A DNA stretch of 64,000 nucleotides, taken from positions 592,501 to 656,500 of the forward strand of contig JAXRKP010000022.1 of NCBI GenBank assembly GCA_037039925.1, in the 5' to 3' direction. Each line of letters opens with the position of its first letter. Position 1 is the stretch's first letter. Source of the stretch: Doris montereyensis (lineage: Eukaryota; Mollusca; Gastropoda; Nudibranchia; Dorididae). The notes under the pieces are model-generated. The model was not told where the DNA came from. It saw only the letters and a program-made list of their open reading frames with translations, and searched no databases. A program made the position numbers and the translations under genes. Positions 50,255 to 61,939 of the stretch are shown in pieces.

Positions 50255-50845
50255 ATTTTATCAAATATACCATGACAACTCACTAAGTTTATCAAATAAC
50301 CATGACAACTCACTGAGTTTATCAAATGAACCATGACAACTCACTAAAGTTTATCAAATGAACCATGACAACTCACTGAGTTTATCAAATGAACCATGAC
50401 AACTCACTAAGTTTATCAAATAAACCATGACAACTCATTAAGTTTATCAAATATACCATGACAACTAAGTTTATCAAATGAACCATGACAACTAAGTTTA
50501 TCAAATATACCATGACAACTCACTAAGTTTATCAAAGAAACACGCTTATCAAATGAACCGTGACAACTTATTAAGTTTATCAAATGAACCATGACAACTC
50601 ATTACATCTATCAAATGAACCATGACATTTCAATACGTTATCAAATGAACCATGACAGCTCAACAAGGGTATCCAATAAACCATGACAACTCAATAAGTT
50701 TATCAAATGAACCATGACAAATCATTGCATTTAGCAAATGAACTATGACAACTCAATAAGTGTATCCACTGAACCATGACAACTCATTAAGTTCGTCAAA
50801 TGAGCCATCACAACTCAATAAGTTTATCAAATAAACCACGACACC
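50255..50845. repeat. minisatellite, 31 bp unit
   Basis: About 19 copies with the core GTTTATCAAATGAACCATGA then CAACTCACTAA. It lies about 1 kb past the stop codon of the SPFH gene. The unit is unrelated to the 31 bp unit at 38-43 kb. Confidence 0.94.
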
Positions 50846-51802
50846 TGCTATAGATGATGTGTTATGCATTTATAAACACATGTTCTAAGGTGTCTCAGGC
50901 ACAGAAACTACAGTGGTGAATGATACAAGCTTATAATAACTATGTGATTTTGCTTGATTGATATAAATTAATGTTTAAAAATCTGTACAGCCTCGAATAA
51001 GACTTAAGTGAGCAAAAGTTGTTTTTTTCCATTTACCTGTTAAATGCTGTGAAATTGAATTTGTTTTTTGACTAAAAATGCTAGTCACATGCAAAAAAAA
51101 AATAAAATAAATCAGAGCTAAAACAGATTGATTAATTGATTGAAATTTACCCTGTCCACTATATGCAGTGATTGTTAAAAAAACCCAGAAAACAAATAAA
51201 ATGGAGACATGTATGAAAAACAGCTACTTTTAAAATTTTTTTTTAAAGAATCCATATTTGAAAAATTGAAAAATTAAGTACCACAAGAGAGTAAAACTGG
51301 AGCATCCTGCAATATCAAAGCAAAAAATTGAGTAGATAGCAAAAACAGAGTGCATCTAAAGTAAATAAACTAAAAGAGATAACAAAAAAATCAAGATTCT
51401 ATTCCATAAGAAATTTAAAAATTGTAAACTGAAGAAGAGACCAATAAAATAAATAAATAAAATAAAATGAATGAATAAATACAGACATGTCCAGAAAACA
51501 TGAAAAAACAATCATGAGAGAGAGAAACCCCCCCTCCCCCCACAGCAATTAGACAGTCAGATTCCCCTGATCTGTGACATATGTACAGAAAATATATAAA
51601 AAACAATTATAAGGAAGATAAACAAAGTATTTGTTACAGGCTGTCAACCATACATTAAGATCATAGTTGGGAAAACAAAAGCATTACAAGAGATATATAT
51701 CCTAAAATTAAACGGTGAGGTGAGCAATTCTCGTGAAATTAGGGAAACTAAGATTTAAGCACAATGCAAACGGGGTGACATCAAACTTCAATGACACATA
51801 TT
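50846..51802. other. 3' flank of the SPFH gene
   Basis: AT-rich, with a family D-like fragment near 51130-51185 and a C-run at 51527-51541. It probably includes the 3' untranslated region, whose end I cannot place. Confidence 0.45.
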
Positions 51803-52004
51803 CTAATTCTTGATGTAGGATGATTTCGCTGGACTGTCTAGCCCGACATAGACCGGATTCTTGGCGTCTGAGATGACGCGCACGCCAAGGTACGAGATGA
51901 ATCCTTCCTTGGTGAATTTTAGGCCGTCCTGGCCCACAACGGCCTCATATGCCTCAGCCTCCTTGTTGTACTGTTGGGTAATGGCCTCTGCTTCCGATTC
52001 CGCT
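51803..52004 (-). CDS. SPFH gene exon 7: end of coiled coil, C terminus and stop
   Basis: Acceptor CCCTCAG. Reads AESEAEAITQQYNKEAEAYE, then FTKEGFISYLGVRVISDAKN and a C terminus ending SSYIKN. Stop TAG at 51805-51803. No convincing polyadenylation signal was picked out downstream. Confidence 0.9.
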
Positions 52005-55000
52005 CTGAGGGGGTCAAGGGTCAAGAGGTATTGAAACAGATGGATAATGAAAAATTGCAAAGAAAATGGTGGAAAAAAGGGGGAAGAAGGGGGAGGGGGT
52101 GTTAGAAGGGGGGATTACATTGCTTATTTTTTTTATAGAGTGGATTTTTTTTTTTTTTTTGCGGAGCATTTGCCTGTGACAGAATTACCACAACAACAAC
52201 AAAAAACAAAACATGAAATCAATATTCTAGAACTTCCTTTTTCTCATTTTTGGACCTATGTTTGAGTTTAATAGTAGATCTAAAGGCAGAATGATTTCAA
52301 AGTAATACGAAATCTCATCTCCAAAGAGTGTTTTTATTAGCTTTTAGATCAGGCCAGAGTACGGAAAATGTGATACACATCTTTCCAAAGGACACAAGAG
52401 TGAAAACGCATTGATGGAAATGGAAACAGAGTTCAAGCGAACTGTGACAGCTAGTCATGGAAGCCAGCTCTAAACAACTCTATCACAAGACTGGCTTTCA
52501 ACTAACTAGATGGTTATCTCGCCTTGATGCCCAGCTGCCTATACTTCAATTGTCTTGAGACATTGAGTGATGACGGTAATGATTGGTTATGACTCAACAG
52601 CACAAGTCGATTTAGCAGTGAAGTGGGTGGAGCCAATAATGTAAGGATGTACCCAATGGTCGTTATGGACAGGTTATGATGGCAATTGGTTCGTCAAATT
52701 GATGGTCGCGGTTGCTATGGAAAGAGACAAAATATAGAAACAACACAAAGGAATTGATTGCCAGTGGTCGTTAAGGCAGGTTGGACTATATTATATCACC
52801 CATTGTCCTTTGAGTGTGGGGGGCAAAGGTTGCGGGCAGCAACCTTCAGAGCTGTTGTCTATCTCTTGTATTTGTTTCCATTCGTTGCTAAGAATGCCTG
52901 TAACTTCTCATCTCTGTCTCCATATGCTTCGAGGCCGACCTCTTTCTTTTACCCTGTGGGTTCCAACAGAGAGCTTGTGTTGTGATGCTCGTCAGCAACT
53001 GTCTCAATGTGTGCCCCACCCATTGCTATTTCCTTCTAGCAACTAAAGTTCATGTTCGGCTCCCAGCTATAGAAACCTGGATATGCTCTGGCTCTATGGG
53101 CCATAATGAACTTAAACACAGAAGAGACAGACGGTAACTCACAGTTGAACCAAAATTCGTGCATCCGATTCAGCCTTTTGACGAATGATCTGGGCCTCGG
53201 ACTCTGCCTCCCTTTTTTCTGTGGTGGCTTCGGTCACTCGGCGAGGTTCTTCTTGATCAGCTACCTGTGAAAACATGGAGAAGTGGATTGAAAGGAAGGT
53301 GAAATAAACATTGAGATCACAAGTATTTATCTGTGAGTGTACCAGGCTATGGGAGAGATCAAAGATGCTACCATAATGGCCTAGCCTAATGACTTACTAT
53401 AATGACCTGGCATAATGGCCTAGCATAATGACTTACTATAATGACCTGGCATAATGGCCTAGCATTATGACTTACCATTATGGCCTAGCATCATGACCTA
53501 GCATAATAGTCATAGATGAAAGGGTAATAATGGCCTTAGTTATCTTTCGTACTTTTATGAAAATGTACTGATATAAAAACGTAAGCCATTTGGCTTTGCC
53601 ATGGGGGCGTGGCGTCGGTTGCCGAGCAGTTAGGCTGCCACACTGGGGATCATGAGGTCCCGAGTTTGAATCCTAGCAAAGCCAGGTTCGACGCTGTGTT
53701 CCTTGGGAAAGACACTTAACACACATCTTCCCCACGCTACCCAGGTGCAAATGGGTACAAGCAGTAGCTTGGGAGTAAAAATCCTGCGTCAGACTAGCGT
53801 CCTGGCCAGGAGGTGATTATTGTCACTTGTTGTTCCACTTCACGTTATAGAAACCGGGATAAGCTCCAGTTTTATAGGCCTCAAGGGCCTTGAAAGAACT
53901 TTACTTACTTACTATAGGGGTGGGGACTCCGTGGTTCAAAACCAAAGTGTCGGCCTCTCGGTCAAAATGGTGTGGGGATATGCCCAACATGTTGAATTTT
54001 TTTTTTGGAGTGTTTTTTTTGTTGTTGAGTAAAACCCATTCCCTGGGCCAGGTAAGTGGATCGACACTAAAATCTAATCGGAGGTGGATGCTAAAAAGGA
54101 GATCCTGTAGGCAGATCACACCATTCTGTGCCCAGTAAAAATGCTTTGGCTGTTGACATTTACAGGGGTAGTCTGGGCAAAATTTAAAAATGCTACAAAA
54201 GCGACAAGATCACCATAGTTGCAGATGGTTTGAAACCCATTGAAATCAAAATCAAAAAGATTTGTCATGGGATTGACGTCGGCCATTTTCTACAAACAGA
54301 TAATATAGGCCAAGACCTATGCGGTAGTTCATGACTTTAGCCCATTTTTTGAGTGCTTAAACAGTGAAGGAAAGACAGTAAAAAAGCTTAGGCCTTAATC
54401 ATTTGTTTGTTATTTCTAGAAAAGTTTGTGAGGTATTCACAACTTCTTATTCAAATGTGGCAATGTGCTAAGTGTATTAGGAATGTCATAGTGGATATGT
54501 TCCAATTTGGCCTGATTAATATCCCTGCCAAATATTATAAAAGAAAACTAAAGAAACTAAAACTTCTTCAAGGCCCAGGGGCTCACAGAGAAAGAGGGTA
54601 TCCTGATTTTTGTAGCATTGTGGTGGAACAGACGAAACAGGATCTTGTTTAGCGGGAGGCTGGCTTCTCACAGAAAATATTGGATAAAAACATCAAAACA
54701 AGCTATTCTTAACAGTTATGCATATAATATATTTCAAGCCCAATTGATATAGTGTTGAGATGTTTCAAACAATTATAGAGTATGAACACTATACCGGGGC
54801 CACCATACACCCATGAACACTATGTATATCTTTTCATTGATTAAGTATTATCCAATTACAAATAAAGAGTTACGGAATTTATTTATGAGTGACTTTCCTT
54901 TTTCTACTCGTTTTGCCGGTAATCGACTTTCAAATGTCGCAGTTCGGATATTTTTCTCTCTATACAATTAGGTGGGCGTGGCTGTTTGCAGGAAGCCCTG

Positions 55001-58000
55001 GCAAAAAAAAACCCCAAAAATCCTACCAAAACCCTGAGGTCACCTTAGCTGTCGATGTGGGCAAAATCCAATCAAATTAAAATTCTTTTTTGGCGCATTC
55101 AGAAACACGTTTATTTAATTCAACTTCCAAACAAACAATTGATACAAAAAAACAACTAAATATAAGCAGATATGTTTTAAAGAACAAAGGAGAAATGGCT
55201 GCGCCTGCAAAGACAGAAGGCTGCAGTCAGAAAATAAAAGGCCAAGGGGCATGCAATATTCATTGGCCGGGGTCAGAAACTGTGGCCACGCTGACCTGAA
55301 ATACTGTAAAGTATTGTCGGCCTCATTGTGACATGCAATGTACTGTGGTAGCGCTGTTTTCTGCACGCATTCACTTAGACCAAATGGGTATCGCATTGGC
55401 CAATCAGTAAAATTGTAGCATCAACACCGTTAATTCTATAGGGTATTTTAGGGTAAGTGGCCGCGCTAAGTGTTCCTATTCTAAATGTTAACCTAAGAAT
55501 TAAAAAAGAAAAGAAAGAAAAAGAGAATTCTTACCGTAATATCTTCCTTTGCCCTCTCCTTGCTTTTGATGGCACGCTCGTATGCCAACGGCCGCATTAT
55601 GTTGTTTGCCTGGTAAAAATATAACAACAAATGATGTGATCAAGTGCGGTAATACAAGATTACAGGACAAAGGACTTCTAAACACGACTATAATAAACTA
55701 TGAGAAAGGCAGGTAAATCTTTGATTTGATTTACCCCCATCCACAACAAAGGTGATCTCAGGGTTTTGGTTGGATTTGTAATTTTGCCCTATAAACAGCC
55801 AAGGGATCTTTGATATGCACAGAGTGTTGTGATCTGCACACAGGGTAACCACAATAAAAAAAATGACTGGAATGAAGAAGCACTGTACAATAACTATTAT
55901 TAACCACCTATAAACCAACTATAAACTACAATGTCCTTAATAACTAACCCTGAGATCACCCCACATTAAAAAAAAAAAAAAAGAAAAGAAGGGAAGATAG
56001 TCCGTATCCCCACACAAAATTCGGCCTCACCTTTTCATGATGTATCCCCAAAGCAGGCCATTTCATTAAACTCCCAACTGCCTTGAGAGCACATATGGTA
56101 TAACTGCCTTGGGAGCACATATGGTACAACTGCCGGCACACATGGTACAACTGCCTTGGGAGCACACATGGTACAACTGCCTTGAGAGCACACATGGTAC
56201 AACTGCCCTGGGAGCACACATGGTACAACTGCCCTGGGAGCACATATGGTACAACTGCCCTGGGAGCACACATGGTACAACTGCCTTGAGAGCACATATG
56301 GTATAACTGCCTTGGGAGCACATATGGTACAACTGCCTTGAGAGCACATATGGTATAACTGCCTTGGGAGCACACATGGTACAACTGCCTTGAGAGCATA
56401 TGGTACAACTGCCTTGAGAGCACATATGGTACAACTGCCTTGGTACAACTGAGAGCACATATGGTACAACTGCCTTGGGAGCACACATGGTAAAACTGCC
56501 CTGGGAGCACACATGGTACAACTGCCTTGAGAGCACATATGGTATAACTGCCTTGGGAGCACATATGGTACAACTGCCTTGAGAGCACATATGGTATAAC
56601 TGCCTTGGGAGCACACATGGTACAACTGCCTTGAGAGCACATATGGTATAACTGCCTTGGGAGCACATATGGTACAACTGCCTTGAGAGCACATATGGTA
56701 CAACTGCCTTGGGAGCACACATGGTACAACTGCCCTGGGAGCACACATGGTACAACTGCCTTGAGAGCACATATGGTACAACTGCCCTGGGAGCACACAT
56801 GGTACAACTGCCTTAGGAGCACATATGGTACAACTGCCTTGGGAGCACACATGGGTACAACTGCCCTGGGAGCACACATGGTACAACTGCCCTGGGAGCA
56901 CACATGGTACAACTGGCATATGAGAGCACATATGGTACAACTGCCTTGAGAGCACATATGGTACAACTGCCTTGGGAGCACATATGGTACAACTGCCTTG
57001 GGATCACATATGGTACAACTGCCTTGGGAGCACATATGTGGTACAACTGCCTTTGGGAGCACATATGTGGTACAACTGCTTTGGGAGCACATATGTGGTA
57101 CAACTGCTTTGGGAGCACACACATGGGATAACTGCCTTGGGAGCACATATGTGGTACAACTACCTTGGGAGCACACATGGTACAACTGCCTTGGGAGCAC
57201 ATATGGTACAACTGCCTTAGGAGCACATATGGTACAACTGCCTTGGGAGCACATATGTGGTACAACTGCCTTGGGAGCACATATGTGGTACAACTGCTTT
57301 GGGAGCACATATGTGGTACAACTGCTTTGGGAGCACATATGTGGTACAACTGCTTTGGGAGCACATATGTGGTACAACTACCTTGGGAGCACACATGGTA
57401 CAACTACCTTGGGAGCACATATGGTACAACTGCCTTAGGAGCACATATGGTACAACTGCCTTGGGAGCACATATGTGGTACAACTGCCTTGGGAGCACAT
57501 ATGGTACAACTGCCTTGGGAGCACACATGGTACAACTGCCTCTTAGGTACTTCATACTAACACTCTGACAACATTGTCATTCACAACAGAGTCAAAAGAG
57601 GAAAGCAAAAGGAAATACATTTCCTAATACTGTGATATATCAACATCATGGTTGGGAGGAAGGGGGGGGGGGGGGGGGAGAAGAAATCAGTCCCACACCA
57701 GTGATGTCTTGATTATAAACTGACATTACCATGACACATGACTGAAGCAGACTGATGTATGACCCCAACAGCTACAAGTAGGTGATGAATATAGATACTC
57801 AACTGTCACTGCTTTAATTATTATAGATAGCTCTCATAATGCGGAGATCAGTTCTTCTTGTCTAAAAACAGATCCACGCTTAGAAAATCATGCCAACCTG
57901 TATTCCATCCACATCAGAACCCAACTCCTGGTAGCGGTCTTTGAGAATTTTAGACAACTCTTGCTCAAACGCGCCACGCCTGGCTTGGAAGTCGGATGTG

Positions 58001-58298
58001 TTGAAGTAGCTACAGGCTTCATGAAGGGCGGCGATGCCTAGGGGATGAGATGGAATAGAAATACGAGATTATACATGCCTGGAGATGAGATATTAATATT
58101 TCTTTGTCTTCCTCCCTCGCTCTCTATGCCCCCCCCCCCCCCGCTCTTTTCTTCCTCCTTGGCCTGTCTGTGTGTGTGTGTGTATGTCTTTCTCTGTGTC
58201 CTCCTTCCCTCTCTCTCTCTTCCTCCTTTTCCTGTCTGTCTGTGTCTGTGTGTGGGTATCTATCTCTCTCTCTGTGTCTGTCTGTCTGTGTCTCTTTC

Positions 58299-58343
<45 letters not shown>

Positions 58344-61046
58344 GGAACAGGTAATAATAATCACCTTCTGGCCTGGACGCTAATCTAGCGCAGGTTTTTA
58401 CTCCAAAGGTAGTGCTTGTACCCTTTGGCAACTGGGTAGAGTGGAAATAATGCGTGTTAAGTGTTTTCCCAAGGAACAGAACGTTGAACCTGGTTTTGCT
58501 AGATTTAAACTCGGGACCTCATGATCCCCAGTCCGGCAGTCTAACTGCTCAGCCACTGACGCTTCAAGGCCCGTAAAGCTGTACTTATTCTCGTTTTTGT
58601 AGTGTGGAGGTTAGGTGTGTCTACCTCGAGGAACGAAATGCTGTGGATCTAGTTTTGCCTGGATTCAAATCCACAATCTTACAGCCTTACCATTAGGCTA
58701 TCAGAGCCCCATTTAGAGAGTGCTTTATAAACTGATGACTCTCTGTTGTCAAAAATGCATACACTAAAATGCCCCCATCTACCTATCTGACATGATCACT
58801 CCATACGTTCCAAATCGACAGCTTAGATCATCAGCTGATGCAAAAAAAATTAATAGTTCCTCGTAGACACCTTAAAACAGTAGGTGAAAAGTCTTTCTCA
58901 TTTTGCACCCTTTAAGTCTGGAATTCTCTTCTAGAACACTTGAAACATTTAAGAAAAAATTTAAAACAGCCATAAAACCCACTTAGATTCATATTTCTCA
59001 CTGCTGTCATAAATGTAGTTCAATATGTCAACTGTCTTTTGTATTATCATCCTAGGCTTTAAAATATGTTTGTCATGCGTAACGTGTACATGGTGTTGGT
59101 GTGTGAGTATATTGTTTATTTTATGCATATGTCTTGATTTAAAATGTTTATTCATGTTTGAGTGCCCTGAGCTTGGTATACATCGGGGTGGAGCGCTATA
59201 CAAGAACTATTTATTATTATTATTATTATTAAAGACAGTAGTCCTGACATTACATTTGTTTATAAGCCAAACAACCATGATTTCCTTGTCGAAAATCGAA
59301 TCCAACAAGAAAAGCAATTTCACAGCATTCATCAACAATGGGGTAATAACTAGCTGTGTCAATTGTGAGAAAATCAGCTTACCGACATAGTTCAAAACAC
59401 TTGTGTATGCCTTAAAGTCTTTGAATTCTAGGACGATCTTCCGTAGTTTTGGCATTTGAACACGGAACTGATAAGAAACGTCCAGCTTGATAATCAGGCC
59501 TTCTTCATTCATGCACTGTGTGTGGGAAATAGGTGGGAGAGAAATAGAATGTCCTTATCTGTATGATTTAATGGTAACCATGATGGTAATTATAAAAATA
59601 AGTATAAATGATGTACAGTTGGTGTGCCTGTACTTGTGGGGGATACAGACTATACATCCATCTTTATCTTTATAATAATAATAACAGTAATAATCATACA
59701 TATGATACTAGATGCAGCAGTTCTATAGTGCTATTCACCTCATTAATATCATGGCGCTTGACAAATTGAAGACAGTATAATTCTGAGTCGAGGTAGTTTT
59801 GAAGACCAGTCTGATGCGAACCCCCCCCCCCCCCCCCCCCCCCCAATCCCAGAGTGAAACAAAACTTTTGGTAGACATAGGATTTAAGAAGGATGTTGAC
59901 GGGACATATAGATTATTCTTAGAGAGCATAGTGAAGCCCCTTTTGGACGTGGTTATACCTCAAGATTACTATATGACTGGGTGGTGAATATGTTTGGGAA
60001 CTTGATGAACTCAAAACCAGGAGATCCAGTGTGCAGCCCCTCCGTAAAGACCTCATCTCCCAGTTCCTTTTGCACTGTGTTGTATTTCAGTCCAACTATA
60101 CACATATAGGGAGATACAGACAGATTTAATATATAATAAATCAGTACAGAAAAAAGAGAGAAGGAAACAATTAATGCTAAAATGGACACTTGTATAGGGA
60201 AGGTAACTTTTTTGTCCTACGAGTTTTATAATTACTTTCCTAATGCATTCTAATATGTGGTGAATTTGAGGATTGTTTTTCATTCTTGTCCATATATACG
60301 TCTCAACGGATGACAACATTCTTTTTGCATTTTGGTTAAGGTGTATTTCGCTGGAGTCAAAGGTCACAACCCATTTTACATTGTCATTCTAGTAAGGAAA
60401 TAAACTCTTTTCTTGTTTGTCGTTGTTAGTTATTTTGTTATTGTTTTTGTCACTGCGACGAGGCAAAATGAGGTTATTGAATTAAATTTTCAAAAGAAAT
60501 GACTCTTTAACTGCAACAAACTGAAGACAGACTTACAAAACCTATGGTATTTTGGCTTAAGTCAAGCCAGCCGTTGTTGCATTTTGAGTGGGCCATTAGC
60601 ATTGTAAAATTTTGTTACATGAAAAAAACGTACATCCTGCGGTTTTACAGCGTGCAATTTGGGAGACATATATATACATAGGTCAAAATATTTGCACACT
60701 GACGATATATAGATAAGATTCATTTGTCAGCAGATGTTACTCTGGAATCTAAAAGTGACTATGATACGTTTGTGAATGAATTAAAACACTTAAATCTGAC
60801 TGGAAAAGTTTATACAGAGTACTGAGTATTTTATTTGGATAGAATCTTATATATTGCTACATTAGGAAATGGAGGAAGAAAACAGGAACCTGGCTCAAAA
60901 TGTAATTTTCATCATGGAAACAAATTCTACACTTTATACCCACCTTCCTTTGAAGACAATTTCTGCAGTGACGTGGCAACAAGGGATATGATGAGGATCA
61001 AACTAACAACTACAGCTATTACAACTGCTACACATTTTCCACTCAT
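51803..61046 (-). CDS. SPFH/band 7 (prohibitin/stomatin-like) membrane protein, seven coding exons, 303 aa
   Basis: Exons 61046-60944, 60095-59959, 59515-59383, 58037-57898, 55609-55535, 53264-53143 and 52004-51803. All have GT/AG introns and matching phases (1, 0, 1, 0, 0, 2), totalling 912 nt with the stop. The ATG at 61046 follows an in-frame TAG 18 bases upstream and has A at -3. Residues about 5-27 form one membrane segment (VAVVIAVVVSLILII). Residues about 35-200 form the SPFH fold, with GLKYN, FPNIFTTQSY, NEEGLIIKLDVSYQF, AFEQELSKIL and YERAIKSKERA. Residues about 205-260 are an Ala/Glu-rich coiled coil (EAESEAQIIRQKAESDARI, AESEAEAITQQYNKEAEAY). SPFH proteins form membrane-bound ring or scaffold oligomers; this one's compartment and partners are unknown. 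It lacks an obvious mitochondrial prohibitin signature, so I give no gene symbol. No frame breaks. Confidence 0.87.
53050..53115 (+). mobile_element. SINE 3'-end fragment
   Basis: TATAGAAACCTGGATATGCT then CTGGCTCTATGGGCC matches the 3' part of the SINE copies at 20418-20518 and 53820-53900. It abuts SPFH exon 6 (at 53143). Confidence 0.6.
53143..53264 (-). CDS. SPFH gene exon 6: coiled coil
   Basis: Acceptor TTCACAG, donor CT|GTGAGT. Reads EEPRRVTEATTEKREAESEA then QIIRQKAESDARILVQ. A GTTCAA eight bases upstream of this donor also looks like a splice site but would break the phase of exon 7. Confidence 0.88.
53370..53520. repeat. short tandem repeat, about 20/39 bp unit
   Basis: Alternating ATAATGGCCTAGCATAATGA and CTTACTATAATGACCTGG-like words, about four rounds, in SPFH intron 5. 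Confidence 0.85.
53601..53905 (+). mobile_element. tRNA-derived SINE, near full length
   Basis: A box GCCGAGCAGTTAGGC and B box-like GAGTTTGAATCC, a body with CTTGGGAAAGACACTTAACA, and the 3' end GTTCCACTTCACGTTATAGA...GGGATAAGCTCC, ending at ACTTTACTTACTTACT. The best reference copy in the window. Antisense to the SPFH gene, in intron 5. Confidence 0.85.
55535..55609 (-). CDS. SPFH gene exon 5
   Basis: Acceptor TTACCAG, donor GTAAGA. 25 codons, reading ANNIMRPLAYERAIKSKERA then KEDIT: the end of the fold and the start of the C-terminal helix. The preceding intron holds the 26 bp minisatellite. Confidence 0.88.
55725..55850 (+). repeat. dispersed repeat, family D
   Basis: Same ordered words as at 22156: TTTACCCCCATCCACAAC, AAGGTGATCTCAGGGTTTTG, then GGGATCTTTGATATGCACAG and GTTGTGATCTGCACACA. 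Confidence 0.65.
56075..57545. repeat. minisatellite, 26 bp unit, in SPFH intron 4
   Basis: About 54 copies with the core GGTACAACTGCCTTGGGAGC then ACATAT. From about 57020 many copies have two extra bases (ATATGTGG). The unit is stop-free in several frames, giving long frames on both strands (up to 473 codons on the minus strand). These are repeat products lying wholly inside an intron. Confidence 0.96.
57898..58037 (-). CDS. SPFH gene exon 4: helical part of the SPFH domain
   Basis: Acceptor CCCTAG, donor GTTGGC. Reads IAALHEACSYFNTSDFQARR, GAFEQELSKILKDRYQEL and DVDGIQ. The R-G-x-x-E-x-x-x-x-x-x-L pattern matches the helix before the last strand of the fold. Confidence 0.9.
58085..58345. 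repeat. CT/TCTG-rich low-complexity stretch
   Basis: C-run at 58130-58142, then CT and TCTG/GTCT repeats to 58341. The flanking SINE begins just after it. Confidence 0.85.
58345..58565 (-). mobile_element. tRNA-derived SINE, minus strand
   Basis: Reverse complement of the SINE at 53601. It has the tRNA-like head (near 58485-58565), the fast-matching CTTGGGAAAACACTTAACACG-like body and the GCTAGATTAGCGTCCAGG region. The extreme 3' end is missing. In SPFH intron 3, same orientation as the gene. Confidence 0.8.
58590..58715 (-). mobile_element. second tRNA-like SINE head
   Basis: On the minus strand: GATAGCCTAATGGTAAGGCT and GGATTTGAATCCAGGC resemble A and B boxes. It is adjacent to the SINE but differs in sequence, so it is probably another SINE family or a diverged copy. 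Confidence 0.5.
58790..59232 (+). mobile_element. LINE 3'-end fragment
   Basis: Translates with RQLRSSADAKK, a degenerate PRRHLKTVGEKSF-like region, LSLEFSSRTLETFKKKFKTA (usual F-x-x-A-x-x-x-W-N-S-L-P ... F-K-x-x-L-K-T), then a 3' region with AGCGCTATACAAGAACTA and an ATT tail. In SPFH intron 3, antisense to the gene. Confidence 0.75.
59383..59515 (-). CDS. SPFH gene exon 3: core strands
   Basis: Acceptor CACACAG, donor GTAAGC. Reads CMNEEGLIIKLDVSYQFRV and then KIVLEFKDFKAYTSVLNYV. It corresponds to the T-x-D-G-x-x-[VI]-x-[VL]-D-V-x-[VY]-Q-[YF] core of SPFH proteins, with N-E-E-G in place of K-D-G. Confidence 0.9.
59819..59845. repeat. poly-C run
   Basis: About 24 consecutive C in SPFH intron 2. 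The length is unlikely to be accurate in a consensus. Confidence 0.9.
59959..60095 (-). CDS. SPFH gene exon 2: start of the SPFH domain
   Basis: Acceptor TGTATAG, donor GTATAA. Reads GLKYNTVQKELGDEVFTEGL then GFEFIKFPNIFTTQSYSNLE, the first strands of the band 7 fold with its hydrophobic F-I-x-F-P pattern. Confidence 0.88.
60096..60943. other. SPFH intron 1
   Basis: AT-rich. No repeat or exon recognised in it beyond short homopolymers. Confidence 0.6.
60944..61046 (-). CDS. SPFH gene exon 1: start codon and membrane anchor
   Basis: MSGKCVAVVIAVVVSLILII then SLVATSLQKLSSKE. Donor is G|GTGGGT. The alternative GT five bases downstream would put the next exon out of frame, so this donor is chosen. 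Any 5' untranslated exons are not identified. Confidence 0.82.
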
Positions 61047-61251
61047 GTTGATGAAGTCCTTCTACAGCATCAACAAACTGCAGAGAAAAGAACAATGGAA
61101 AACAATGAAGAGTGGGGAATTTTCTAGGTTGATTTTCAAATATGCATTATAGGCAGACGTGACGTGTAAATGTAAAAAAAGTTGTATCTAATTATCTTAA
61201 CTTTCACCTCATTTTGAGGATAGGCCTATATCTAATAATTGATTATCATTA

Positions 61252-61938
61252 CAGTCGCCTCTGACTAAGTGCACAGTCATCAGGAAACAAGAAAACCATG
61301 CACTTAGGTGAATTCACTTATAGTGATGTAAAATAATGAATTGTAAATGAAAGAGGGACGTCAGAGCATGCAGTCTCTATAATCATTGTGTTAAACAATG
61401 TGATAGATATGTCGGCGCCACATCAACTGCCCCCTCGCATTCACCATCCAGTACCTGTCAGCTTACATATATATACATACTCTCTCTCTATTCCAAATGA
61501 AAAACATGCGACCATTGTCAAGGGAGACGAGAAATGAGTGAAGAGATCGTTATGATAGGGTGCTCATGTGAGTATCTCTCTAGGAGGGAGAAAGCGTTAT
61601 TTGTATATATGTGCGTGCATGATCCCTGAACTCTATTGTATGTGTGTCCATGTGCGTGCGCATGATCCATGAACTCTCTATGTGTATATATGTGTCCGCA
61701 TGTATACACATTTTATTGGTATTTTGATTCAATTAAATAATGCTTTTGAGCTGAATCTTTGAGCAGATATTTGGCATGGAAAATACCAAAGCTTGTGCAC
61801 TTAGCCAGAGTACTTTCTCAGGAAACGTGCACTAAGAGGTAAATTTATATGACACAGAAAACATACTGTCTCGCATGATGATCATGTATTTAGATGGATC
61901 ATGCCCTTAGGCGTCATGCACTTAGCTGGAGACTACTG
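61252..61938. mobile_element. non-autonomous pogo/Tigger-like element (MITE)
   Basis: The left end CAGTCGCCTCTGACTAAGTG and the right end (reverse complement) CAGTAGTCTCCAGCTAAGTG agree at most positions over about 22 bp. Both are flanked by TA (61250-61251 and 61939-61940), the target duplicated by Tc1/mariner-pogo elements. Internal GCACTTAG words near 61300 and 61800 echo the ends. 687 bp with no transposase frame, so mobilised in trans if ever. It lies about 200 bp upstream of the SPFH start codon. Confidence 0.68.
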
Positions 61939-61939
61939 T

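Noticed and set aside
53113..53150. Alternative donor GTTCAA at the end of SPFH exon 6
   Set aside because: It would end the exon in phase 0, while exon 7 needs phase 2; the GTGAGT eight bases further on fits both consensus and phase.
55956..57377. 473-codon minus-strand frame and several overlapping frames on both strands
   Set aside because: Product of the 26 bp minisatellite; all lie within SPFH intron 4.
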